A stretch of DNA of 11,978 nucleotides. Source: an uncultured Sphingobacteriales bacterium. GTDB taxonomy: Bacteria > Bacteroidota > Bacteroidia > Chitinophagales > Chitinophagaceae. A program made the translations under genes and the position numbers. The notes below the pieces were generated by a model. That model saw only the letters and a program-made list of their open reading frames with translations. It ran no database searches and was not told the DNA's origin. The DNA lies in NCBI GenBank assembly GCA_946887085.1, contig CAMPKG010000072.1, positions 1-11,978 on the forward strand, read 5' to 3'. Below, piece by piece: positions 1-6,128 of this stretch (its first letter is position 1; each line of letters begins with the position of its first letter).

Positions 1-106
1 GACATGGAAAGTAAAACATGCTTAGATAGACAACATTTTATAACAAATTCGGATTGGTCTCAATTGTCACTCGTGAATCAAACTGAACATAGAATATCCA
101 TTCCCA

Positions 107-165
107 ACGCGTGGCGAGATTGCTTCGGACGTATCTGCCGTCGCAGATACTCTCTCGCAATGACG
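107..165. repeat. Palindromic interspersed repeat candidate
   Basis: The stretch folds into an imperfect hairpin. The inner stem is GTATCTGC (131-138) against GCAGATAC (143-150), 8 perfect pairs around a CGTC loop. The outer stem is GCGAGA (114-119) against TCTCGC (153-158). The arms read GCGAGATTGCTTCGG and CTCGCAATGACG. From memory, intergenic elements with these arms recur in many bacterial genomes, including Bacteroidota. Only one copy lies in this window, so its repeated nature is inferred from the motif and not shown here. Confidence 0.55.
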
Positions 166-240
166 TTTCGTGGGGTAGACGTATGGTGGTGGTTGGTGAA
201 ATTTTATGACAAAACCGACAACTTTCGACAACCTTCCAGG

Positions 241-283
241 ACAGGCAAATCAGTTTAATCAGCTTAATCTGAGGTTCCAGACG
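241..283 (-). repeat. Interspersed repeat, copy 1, overlapping a gene 3' end
   Basis: Read on the minus strand from 283, this begins CGTCTGGAACCTCAGATTAA and continues with two GATTAAACTGATT-like units. It aligns with 11841-11883 on the plus strand: 18 identical bases apart from one inserted G, then about 17 of the next 25. The first 20 bases are coding. They supply the last six codons (TSGTSD) and stop of the FAD oxidoreductase gene, so the repeat forms that protein's C-terminal tail. Confidence 0.6.
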
Positions 284-1979
284 TTCTCATTGCTTTTTTC
301 TCCGCTGGTGTTAGCTCCCGGGTCCAGGAGTTGTCATAGGGGAGGAAGTGCGGAGAGTTGTGGATGGTCTCGACAGGAGCCTTGCCATCCATGTAGGCGG
401 CCAGCAGTTTGGCGGCCTCGGGTTTCTCCTTCTGCAGTATCAGCAGCGATGCATTGGCACCAGCTTTTACGGCAATGGGGACACCGCCGCCCAACTCGGC
501 CCAGTGGCCGCCCAGTAGCAGGTTCTTCACCGGGGTGTGGTAGTGCGCGATCTTGGCCTGCATATTACTACGGCCCGGTTTGGCGCCCATCATGGTGCCG
601 TTGCGGTTGCCGGTATAGCGCCAGTGGGTGACAGGCGTGGCCACATCGTAGAAAAGTATGTGTTGGCGGAGCCCGGGAGCCAGCTCGTCTTCCACGCGTT
701 TGATGAGTATCTCGGCAATGTCGGACTTGAGCTTTTTGTACTCTTCTCCGCGTACGTAGTTGCCCTGCTCATCGCGGGCAGTGAGCCATTCGCTGTTGTA
801 GCTCATTTGCGCGGGCATGAACAGCGTGAGCGTGCCGCAGCCTTCGGGCGCCAGTGTTTTGTCGCGCAGGGAAGGGGCGAGGATGCTGATCTCGCTGGTG
901 TGCGGGTTGCCGCTTGCATGTTCGCCGCGGGGTACGCTTTCGCTTGCTATGTGCACCAGCTCTTCGTTGAAGCCCAGTTGCTCAGTAGGGCAATCGAGCG
1001 CGATGGAAACAGTGACCGAAGAGCTATATAGCTCGGCATCGCGCAGCTTCTGCTTGAACTTCGGAGCGATGATAGTCTCGGGTAGCATTTTTTCGTAGAG
1101 GGCTTCTATATCGCAGGCAGCCACTACGTATTTGCTCCGCACCTCGAAGGTTTCGCCACGATGTTCAAAGCTGACGCCCCGGGCAGTGTCACCATCGAGC
1201 AGTATGCGGTTGACCTTGCTCTTGTAGAAGATGTCGTTGCGGTAGAAGTTGATGATATGCTCCATCCACTCCGGTATCACCTGGCCGCCGCCTACCGGGG
1301 GACTTTGATAGTCGCCATAGTAGGCCCAGCCGATAGGCACGAGGCAGGAGAGCAGCTCGGTTTCGGAGGAGAACACTTTTTGAAGGCGTTCGTCTTTGAA
1401 GAATTTGTTGAGGCCTTTCTTAATACCCTTCTCGCCGGTATAGCTGATGAAGGGAATGAACGGCATCGCGAACTTCAGCAGGGCCAGCTTATTGCTCATC
1501 TTCTCGAAGAAGGTCATGGTCTCTTCGGAACGGAAGATGGTGCTGAACTCGTTGAAAGAGCGTCCGAGCTTTTCGGCAGCCTTGAAGAAGCGGATGATGC
1601 CGTCCTTCTCGTGCGGAAATTCTGCGATCCACTGGTCGCGCAGTTCGTTGGGGCTGTTGGTGAGCAGGTAGTCGTGGGTCTCGCCCTTGTACCGCCTGAT
1701 GCGTCTCTGCGGTACGGCATTCGGGTGGTCGGAGCCTAGCAGGTCGAAGATCTTGCGGGCCATACCGCCGGGGTTGCACTGGTTAAGCCAGTGTATGGCA
1801 GTATCGAACCTGAAATCCTTACGGCGGAAACCTGCGAGATAGCCGCCGGCGTGAGGCTCTTTCTCCAATATGCAGACGGAGAAGCCAGCCTTGCTGAGCA
1901 GAGAGCCCGCAGTAAGCCCGCCCACACCGGCGCCTATAATAACGACGTCGTAAACCGGTTTTGGATCAGGCTTCTGCAT
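264..1979 (-). CDS. CrtI/RetSat-type FAD-dependent oxidoreductase
   Basis: This 571-residue protein belongs to the phytoene desaturase / carotenoid isomerase / retinol saturase superfamily of flavoproteins. The N-terminal Rossmann motif GAGVGGL (16-22) with the downstream acidic LEKEPHAGG (38-46) binds FAD. The C-terminal LLLGGHWAELGGGVP followed by an AVKAGANAS helix is the second FAD-contacting segment of the family. The length exceeds a typical 490-residue CrtI and fits the CrtISO/RetSat side. No signal peptide is visible. The substrate cannot be read from sequence: a polyene, carotenoid or retinoid-like lipid is inferred from the family, and no other carotenoid gene lies nearby. It is the last gene of the lipoprotein-ribE operon, starting 15 bases after the ribE stop. 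The only ATG ahead of the FAD motif fixes the start. The final TSGTSD is encoded by an interspersed repeat. Confidence 0.85.
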   Translation of the reverse strand: MQKPDPKPVYDVVIIGAGVGGLTAGSLLSKAGFSVCILEKEPHAGGYLAGFRRKDFRFDTAIHWLNQCNPGGMARKIFDLLGSDHPNAVPQRRIRRYKGETHDYLLTNSPNELRDQWIAEFPHEKDGIIRFFKAAEKLGRSFNEFSTIFRSEETMTFFEKMSNKLALLKFAMPFIPFISYTGEKGIKKGLNKFFKDERLQKVFSSETELLSCLVPIGWAYYGDYQSPPVGGGQVIPEWMEHIINFYRNDIFYKSKVNRILLDGDTARGVSFEHRGETFEVRSKYVVAACDIEALYEKMLPETIIAPKFKQKLRDAELYSSSVTVSIALDCPTEQLGFNEELVHIASESVPRGEHASGNPHTSEISILAPSLRDKTLAPEGCGTLTLFMPAQMSYNSEWLTARDEQGNYVRGEEYKKLKSDIAEILIKRVEDELAPGLRQHILFYDVATPVTHWRYTGNRNGTMMGAKPGRSNMQAKIAHYHTPVKNLLLGGHWAELGGGVPIAVKAGANASLLILQKEKPEAAKLLAAYMDGKAPVETIHNSPHFLPYDNSWTRELTPAEKKAMRTSGTSD

Positions 1980-1986
1980 ATGGCGG

Positions 1987-1994
1987 CAAAGGTA
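1987..1994 (-). promoter_or_regulatory. Candidate -7 box inside the ribE/oxidoreductase gap
   Basis: The minus strand reads TACCTTTG, a perfect match to the Bacteroidota TAnnTTTG -7 consensus. It lies within the 15 bases between the ribE stop and the downstream ATG. I see no TTTG about 19 bases upstream. If active, it would give an almost leaderless transcript for the oxidoreductase alone, in addition to operon read-through. Confidence 0.35.
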
Positions 1995-2588
1995 TTAGTT
2001 CTTTGAAACAGATTGATGGCGCAGCAGGTATTTGCCCAGTATATCAAACTCGGCGTTGACGAGGCTGCCCGGCTGTAGTGCGTGGAAATTGGTATGCTCG
2101 TAAGTATACGGTATGATGGTTACGGTGAACTCGCTATCTGTAACGTTGAACACGGTCAGGCTGACACCGTTCAGGCAAATAGAACCCTTCTCCACGATCA
2201 GAGCGGCAAACTCCGTCGGAAAGCTGAAGCGGAAGAGCCAGCTTCCTTCGAGGGTCTCTTTGTGGGTGCAGGTGACAACAGTATCTACATGGCCCTGTAC
2301 GAAATGTCCATCGAGGCGGTCGCCAACTTTCAGGCAGCGTTCCAGGTTCACTTTGTCGCCTGCCTGCCAGTTGCCGAGGTTGGTTTTGGCCAGAGTTTCG
2401 GCCACGGCTGTGACTTTGTATGTATTGGCATTGATATTGGTGACTGTCAGACATACACCGTTGTGCGCTACCGACTGGTCGGGTTTGAGCTCCCCGGTAA
2501 ACTGGCAGTTCATTTCGATATCAATGTTGGAGCCGTTATGGGTTACCTGTTTTACAGTTCCTACAGCCTCGATTATACCTGTGAACAT
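1995..2588 (-). CDS. ribE: Riboflavin synthase (alpha chain)
   Basis: The enzyme dismutates two 6,7-dimethyl-8-ribityllumazine molecules into riboflavin and a pyrimidinedione, the last step of cytosolic riboflavin synthesis. The 197 residues are the usual length. The protein opens with the diagnostic MFTGIIEAVG, which fixes the start. It is an internal duplication of two lumazine-binding barrels, about 1-97 and 98-190. Both halves carry the same signature, NGVCLTV at 43-49 and NGVSLTV at 140-146, and the second opens with GHFVQGHVD (94-102). It begins only 4 bases after the upstream lipoprotein stop and is followed 15 bases later by an FAD enzyme, so it is cotranscribed with both. No other rib gene and no FMN riboswitch is visible here. 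The symbol ribE follows E. coli-style usage; some annotations call it ribC. Confidence 0.96.
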   Translation of the reverse strand: MFTGIIEAVGTVKQVTHNGSNIDIEMNCQFTGELKPDQSVAHNGVCLTVTNINANTYKVTAVAETLAKTNLGNWQAGDKVNLERCLKVGDRLDGHFVQGHVDTVVTCTHKETLEGSWLFRFSFPTEFAALIVEKGSICLNGVSLTVFNVTDSEFTVTIIPYTYEHTNFHALQPGSLVNAEFDILGKYLLRHQSVSKN

Positions 2589-2592
2589 GGAA

Positions 2593-3174
2593 TTACTTGA
2601 TCTTAGTAGCAGTACCTATATGGTAAGTAAGCTTTGAACCGGTATCGGAAACAACAGCGAAGTTGATCTTGATCGTTTTGTCGTTCTGGCTGGTGGTAGT
2701 GATGTAGCCCGATAGCGTATCCTTGCGGCATTTAAGCGCCTGGCCCGGTACGAGAATCGAATCCGGCATTATCAACGTGGAGTCGGCGGTCGCTTTAAAG
2801 AACTTGTCTGCGGTAAAGTTCACGGTATCAATTGCGCAGAACAAACCAGTATTCAGGGCTCGGAAGCGAAACCGTTTGCGGTTTATCAGCTCCAACGCCA
2901 CTTCAAAACTATCGTAGCGCGCCAACCTCATTTCCTGCGAATAGAAGATGGTATCACGAAATAAATAAGTGCCGATCAGGCTGTCGGTGGGGTAGAAACA
3001 AAGCGTATTGTCGGGTTTTCCGGGGAAGCCCCAGTTGTAGTTGACGGCGTCAGGGTCGTTGCAGTAGCGATTATTCAGTTGGTCGCCGGCGGTGCCTACC
3101 TTATCCTCGTATTTTTTGCACGAGGCCAGGGCCAGAATGGCAAATAAAATAGGGGCTATCCTGTTCATCATCAT
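2593..3174 (-). CDS. Small putative lipoprotein with a DPDAVNYN motif
   Basis: This 193-residue protein has a short hydrophobic N-terminus ending in a lipobox, LASC, with Cys19 the likely lipidated residue, followed by KKYEDK. Maturation should leave it anchored in an envelope membrane. After the linker comes YCNDPDAVNYNW with Cys38 and a second Cys59 in TLCFYP. This resembles the short DPxAxNYNP...C elements common in Bacteroidota surface proteins. The rest is predicted beta-rich with no enzyme motif I recognise. The gene starts with three successive ATG codons; an AGGA lies directly upstream, so the third ATG would have the most normal spacing to it. It is the first gene of the ribE operon, which may reflect shared transcription and not shared function. 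The function is unknown. Confidence 0.8.
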   Translation of the reverse strand: MMMNRIAPILFAILALASCKKYEDKVGTAGDQLNNRYCNDPDAVNYNWGFPGKPDNTLCFYPTDSLIGTYLFRDTIFYSQEMRLARYDSFEVALELINRKRFRFRALNTGLFCAIDTVNFTADKFFKATADSTLIMPDSILVPGQALKCRKDTLSGYITTTSQNDKTIKINFAVVSDTGSKLTYHIGTATKIK

Positions 3175-3195
3175 TTCCTAACGCTGTAATTTCCT

Positions 3196-3203
3196 CAAAA
3201 TTA
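3196..3203 (-). promoter_or_regulatory. Promoter -7 box of the lipoprotein-ribE-oxidoreductase operon
   Basis: The minus strand reads TAATTTTG, an exact fit to TAnnTTTG, ending about 21 bases before the first ATG. No clean TTTG sits at the -33 position, so the upstream element is weak. It is back-to-back with the rpsU promoter. Confidence 0.5.
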
Positions 3204-3231
3204 TCCAGTTTGAAGGGTTTCGCCTAAAAAC

Positions 3232-3262
3232 TTTGCTTAAATGAGATAATTTCTTACCTTTG
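3232..3262 (+). promoter_or_regulatory. rpsU promoter, full Bacteroidota consensus
   Basis: TTTG at 3232-3235 is followed after 19 bases by TACCTTTG at 3255-3262, the textbook Bacteroidota arrangement of TTTG, 19 bases, TAnnTTTG. Transcription would begin around 3267-3270, leaving a leader of about 30 bases that contains the rpsU ribosome binding site. Confidence 0.8.
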
Positions 3263-3278
3263 CATTCCTAAATTACCA

Positions 3279-3287
3279 AAAGGGGGT
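3279..3287 (+). promoter_or_regulatory. Extended Shine-Dalgarno site of rpsU
   Basis: AAAGGGGGT can pair over nine positions (one G-U) with the ACCUCCUUU tail of 16S rRNA, ending 10 bases before the ATG. No other start in the window has a comparable site, as expected in a phylum where the anti-Shine-Dalgarno tail is occluded. bS21 helps occlude that tail in Flavobacterium johnsoniae, and a strong site on its own mRNA is consistent with autoregulation there. Regulation here is inferred. Confidence 0.75.
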
Positions 3288-3297
3288 ATATAAAGTT

Positions 3298-3495
3298 ATG
3301 CTGATCATCGATTCAAAAGACTGCGAGAACATAGATAAGGCGCTGAAGAAGTACAAGAAGAAGTACGAAAAAGCCCGTATCCTGAACCAATTGCGTGAAC
3401 GCCAGTCTTTCACTAAACCTTCTGTAAAACGTCGTACAGAAGTGTTGAAGGCGGTTTACCGCCAGCAGCTTGCTTCAGGCAAACTGGAAGATTAA
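3298..3495 (+). CDS. rpsU: 30S ribosomal protein bS21
   Basis: This is a 65-residue basic protein of the small ribosomal subunit platform, located next to the 3' end of 16S rRNA. It has the family opening MLIIDSKDCENIDKALKKYK and the RxRxxFxKPSxxRR-like stretch LRERQSFTKPSVKRR. Length and charge match Bacteroidota bS21. The start is fixed by the conserved N-terminus and the Shine-Dalgarno site 10 bases upstream. It heads the rpsU-xerC-hpf cluster, an order I know from other Bacteroidota, but a terminator hairpin lies between it and xerC. That would allow high bS21 output with limited read-through. The leader suggests feedback control by the level of bS21-free ribosomes. Confidence 0.97.
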   Translation: MLIIDSKDCENIDKALKKYKKKYEKARILNQLRERQSFTKPSVKRRTEVLKAVYRQQLASGKLED

Positions 3496-3530
3496 TAAGA
3501 TTAACATTTCTATCAGGAAATACTATTGCG

Positions 3531-3571
3531 CCTGGTACCGTAAATAGCTATATTTACAGTACCAGGTTTTT
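3531..3571 (+). terminator. Intrinsic terminator after rpsU, abutting xerC
   Basis: CCTGGTAC (3531-3538) pairs with GTACCAGG (3559-3566). After one C-A mismatch, GTAAATA (3540-3546) pairs with TATTTAC (3551-3557) around a GCTA loop. Five T residues follow (3567-3571). The xerC ATG begins only two bases after the T-run. Confidence 0.8.
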
Positions 3572-3573
3572 CT

Positions 3574-4464
3574 ATGATAGGTCAAAGGGTAACAGATTTC
3601 TTACAGTTCCTGAGGTTTGAGAAAAGATTCTCCCCCCATACCCTGATATCATACCAAACAGACCTGGAGCAGTTCCGGGAATACGTTTCAGCCCAGTTCA
3701 GTATAGATTCGGTAAAGAGCATCAGCCACTTCCATGTGCGGAGCTGGCTGGCAGCCCTAAAGGACGAAAAACAAGCTCCGCGAACACTCAACCGCAAGCT
3801 TTCCAGCCTCAATTCATTTTATAAATACCTGATGCGCCAGCAAACGGTGTCGAAAAATCCCGTAAAACAGTTGCATGCCGTTAAATCGCCCGAACGCCTT
3901 CCTGCTTATTTAAAGGAACAGGAAGCCGAGTTCCTAATGGAGGAAGTACAGTTTGAAGAAGGTTTCAAAGGTGCCACAGACCGCCTTATTTGTGAGTTGT
4001 TCTATCAAACCGGCATGCGCCGCCAGGAGCTATTGCAGTTGAAGGAGATCGATATCGAATGGAGCCTGGGCCAGATAAGAGTACTAGGTAAAGGCAACAA
4101 GGAAAGGCTGATACCGATCCATGAATTGCTGGCTGACGCTATCAGGGAGTATATAGCTGAAAAGAGAAAAGCAGGAGTGGCTGACAATGGTCATTTACTG
4201 GTGATGGAAAACGGAGAACCTTTGTATCCTATGTATGTTTATCGAACAATCAAAAAATATCTCAATATCGCAACAACTCTACAGAAGAAAAGCCCCCATG
4301 TGCTTCGCCACACGTTTGCCACACATTTGCTGAACAACGGTGCGAACATTCAGGCGATTAAAGACCTGCTTGGCCATAGCAGCCTTGCAGCCACACAAGT
4401 GTATACCCACAACAATATTGAAAAGCTCAAGGAGATCCATAAATTGAATCATCCGCGAGGCTGA
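3574..4464 (+). CDS. xerC: Tyrosine recombinase of the XerC/XerD type
   Basis: This 296-residue site-specific recombinase fits the role of resolving chromosome dimers at dif. An N-terminal SAM-like core-binding domain (about 1-95, FEKRFSPHTLISYQTDLEQF-type start) precedes the catalytic domain (about 105-290). All catalytic residues are visible: Arg149 in TGMRR, Lys173 in LGKGNKER, His242 and Arg245 in PHVLRHTF, His268 in LLGHSS, and nucleophile Tyr277 in TQVYTH. Length is typical of host Xer proteins; phage integrases are usually longer. Its place between rpsU and hpf, with no mobile-element genes nearby, supports the housekeeping role. The next Met lies far inside the protein, so the first ATG is the start. 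There is no Shine-Dalgarno site, and a terminator hairpin occupies the region just upstream. XerC and XerD cannot be told apart with certainty here. Confidence 0.9.
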   Translation: MIGQRVTDFLQFLRFEKRFSPHTLISYQTDLEQFREYVSAQFSIDSVKSISHFHVRSWLAALKDEKQAPRTLNRKLSSLNSFYKYLMRQQTVSKNPVKQLHAVKSPERLPAYLKEQEAEFLMEEVQFEEGFKGATDRLICELFYQTGMRRQELLQLKEIDIEWSLGQIRVLGKGNKERLIPIHELLADAIREYIAEKRKAGVADNGHLLVMENGEPLYPMYVYRTIKKYLNIATTLQKKSPHVLRHTFATHLLNNGANIQAIKDLLGHSSLAATQVYTHNNIEKLKEIHKLNHPRG

Positions 4465-4495
4465 CACCATTTTCTTAACCATAAAAAACGACCAT

Positions 4496-4795
4496 ATGAA
4501 CGTGCAAATCCAAACCGTGCACTTCGATGCAGACACCAAATTAATCGAGCATGTGAACCGGAAGATCGAAAAACTGCGGACATTTCATGACCATATCATC
4601 AGCGTGGAGGTGTACCTGAAGCTGGATAACGTAGTGCACCAGATAAAAGACAAGGTAGCGGAGATCAAGGTCAACATACCTAAACACTCATTTTTTGTAA
4701 AACACCAGACCAAAACTTTTGAAGAGTCTTTTGATTCTGCGCTTGACTCAATGGCAACCCGCCTGAAACGCCAAAAAGAGAAGATGATAGCATAG
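4496..4795 (+). CDS. hpf: Ribosome hibernation-promoting factor, short form
   Basis: This is a 99-residue HPF/YfiA-type protein. It binds the decoding region of the 30S subunit and shuts down translation in slow growth. The beta-alpha-beta-beta-beta-alpha fold is recognisable: a VQIQTVHFDAD strand, an amphipathic helix LIEHVNRKIEKLRTFH, strands around ISVEVYLKLDN and VAEIKVNIP, then the helix TFEESFDSALDSMATRLKRQKEKM rich in basic residues. It lacks the C-terminal dimerisation domain of long HPF. It lies 31 bases after xerC with no promoter visible between them, so it is probably cotranscribed. It is followed by a strong terminator. Pairing with rpsU places two ribosome-state factors in one unit. 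The start has no Shine-Dalgarno site. Confidence 0.92.
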   Translation: MNVQIQTVHFDADTKLIEHVNRKIEKLRTFHDHIISVEVYLKLDNVVHQIKDKVAEIKVNIPKHSFFVKHQTKTFEESFDSALDSMATRLKRQKEKMIA

Positions 4796-4814
4796 ACTGC
4801 AAACCAAATACAGT

Positions 4815-4855
4815 AAAATCCGGTCTTTTTAAGATAAAAAGACCGGATTTTTTTT
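4815..4855 (+). terminator. Strong intrinsic terminator of the rpsU-xerC-hpf unit
   Basis: A perfect 16-pair stem joins 4815-4830 to 4836-4851 (core AATCCGGTCTTTTT) around the loop AAGAT, followed by an uninterrupted T-run to 4855. It lies 20 bases after the hpf stop. Confidence 0.92.
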
Positions 4856-4863
4856 ATACCTTC

Positions 4864-4893
4864 TTGCAATAAAAGACTAAAACGCCTATTTTG
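4864..4893 (+). promoter_or_regulatory. Candidate promoter of the propeller lipoprotein gene
   Basis: TTG at 4864-4866 is followed after 20 bases by TATTTTG at 4887-4893, one T short of TAnnTTTG. It sits right behind the hpf terminator and about 30 bases before the start codon, where a promoter is needed. Confidence 0.45.
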
Positions 4894-4924
4894 CATTACT
4901 TAAATAATCAATAATTTTCGAATC

Positions 4925-6055
4925 ATGCCGCAACGTTGGATGAAATATTTGGCATTTTTTACGGCTGCGACTCTACTGATATCTGCATGCAGGAAGAGCG
5001 AGTTCAGTAAAGATGAAAAATTACCTGAAACCTTTTCTTCTTCATTATTTATCACAAGTCAGAACCAGTTTTTGTACGCTCTCAATCCTACGACCGGAGC
5101 AAAACAGTGGGAATACAATGTTGACCGTCACGTAGAATCAACACCAGTAGTTGTTGGTGATTTTCTATATATACCAACCAGCGATACACTTATCAAGATC
5201 GACGCCAAACGGGGTAAGGAAATAAAGAAATATTGGTATGGGAACCACAATTTTTTCAAATTTCTTTCCTCCCCCATGGTCAATGCCGGCACATTGTACA
5301 TCGGTTCTTTAAATGATACTATGTACGCGGTAAATACGATTGATGATCAAATTGTTTGGAAAACCCCGGTAGGAACAGGTGGGATCGTATCTTCTCCGAC
5401 GATCTATAATAACCTGCTGATTTTTGGTGCTGGTAACACAGTTACAGCGTTAGATATTGGAAATCTTGGTGCAGTCAGCTGGCAGTATACAACGGGTGGT
5501 AAGGTTACCTCTTCCCCTGTTGTCAGCGATCCATTTGTTTTCGTAGGCAGCCACGACGGTAAGATGTACGTATTGAATGCTAATAGTGGGGCTTTGGTTT
5601 GGGATTATGCTACCAGCGGTCCTATACTTTCATCGCCAATAGTATATGGCGGTAACGTTATTTTCGGTAGCAATAATAACAACTTGTATTGCCTTGATAC
5701 AGTTGCCCGCAAAGAGCGTTGGATATTCAAAACAGAAGACCGTGTTGTTTCATCGCCGGTTGCTGACCGTAACACGATCTACTTCGGCAGCTACGATTAT
5801 AATTTCTATGCTTTGAATGTTATCGATGGAAAAGAAAAATGGCGTTATAAAACTAATGCGTTGATTAAGGCTACACCACTCATTCACAATGGTATAGTTT
5901 ACTTCGGTAGTCACGACAAGCATATGTATGCCTTAGACAGCTCCGGAGTATTGCAGTGGAAACACAACATCAACGGTTTGATAGAAAGTTCTCCAATTAT
6001 CTGGGATCTTCAGAAGGCATACTACCCAACCATAAGCGGGTTGTCACCGAACTAA
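4925..6055 (+). CDS. PQQ-like beta-propeller lipoprotein
   Basis: This 376-residue protein is secreted and lipid-anchored. A hydrophobic N-terminus ends in the lipobox ISAC (Cys22), followed by RKSEFSKDEK. From about residue 40 to the end there are eight copies, roughly 40 residues apart, of a motif of the form W...SSP...V.FGS.D..MYALD..SG...W, for example SSPVVSDPFVFVGSHDGKMY. This predicts an eight-bladed propeller like those of quinoprotein dehydrogenases and BamB. I see no dehydrogenase catalytic or haem-binding segment, so a structural or binding role is more likely than enzymatic. BamB-like function is possible but unproven. An alternative start at Met6 would also leave a working signal. 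The gene stands alone between two terminators and is visibly more AT-rich than the minus-strand operon at the left. Confidence 0.85.
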   Translation: MPQRWMKYLAFFTAATLLISACRKSEFSKDEKLPETFSSSLFITSQNQFLYALNPTTGAKQWEYNVDRHVESTPVVVGDFLYIPTSDTLIKIDAKRGKEIKKYWYGNHNFFKFLSSPMVNAGTLYIGSLNDTMYAVNTIDDQIVWKTPVGTGGIVSSPTIYNNLLIFGAGNTVTALDIGNLGAVSWQYTTGGKVTSSPVVSDPFVFVGSHDGKMYVLNANSGALVWDYATSGPILSSPIVYGGNVIFGSNNNNLYCLDTVARKERWIFKTEDRVVSSPVADRNTIYFGSYDYNFYALNVIDGKEKWRYKTNALIKATPLIHNGIVYFGSHDKHMYALDSSGVLQWKHNINGLIESSPIIWDLQKAYYPTISGLSPN

Positions 6056-6076
6056 TTCAGGGGAATATATTTCAAT

Positions 6077-6110
6077 TAAAAGAGGCTTTCCAATTGGAAA
6101 GCCTCTTTTA
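6077..6110. terminator. Bidirectional terminator between convergent genes
   Basis: A perfect 15-pair stem joins 6077-6091 to 6096-6110 (core AAAGAGGCTTTCC) with the loop AATT. The 3' arm ends in TCTTTTA on both strands, so it can serve the propeller gene on the plus strand and the thioredoxin gene on the minus strand. Confidence 0.88.
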
Positions 6111-6128
6111 GATTTTAGAATATCATTT

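Noticed and set aside
216..232. CGACAAC direct repeat at a 10-base period
   Set aside because: Two 7-base copies in low-complexity intergenic DNA with no promoter nearby are easily due to chance.
4..258. An 84-codon open frame on the plus strand at the left edge
   Set aside because: It reads straight through the palindromic repeat and into the second repeat, and its translation resembles no protein I know; most likely a chance frame.
1161..1739. A 192-codon plus-strand frame opposite the oxidoreductase gene
   Set aside because: It is antisense to conserved coding sequence and is explained by GC-rich third codon positions on the other strand.
2589..3297. FMN riboswitch controlling ribE
   Set aside because: The upstream regions are coding or a short promoter gap, and I see none of the conserved FMN aptamer segments.
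3574..4464. Tyrosine recombinase as a sign of an integrated element
   Set aside because: Length, catalytic set and position between rpsU and hpf fit the host Xer protein; no attachment-site repeats, tRNA or phage genes are present.
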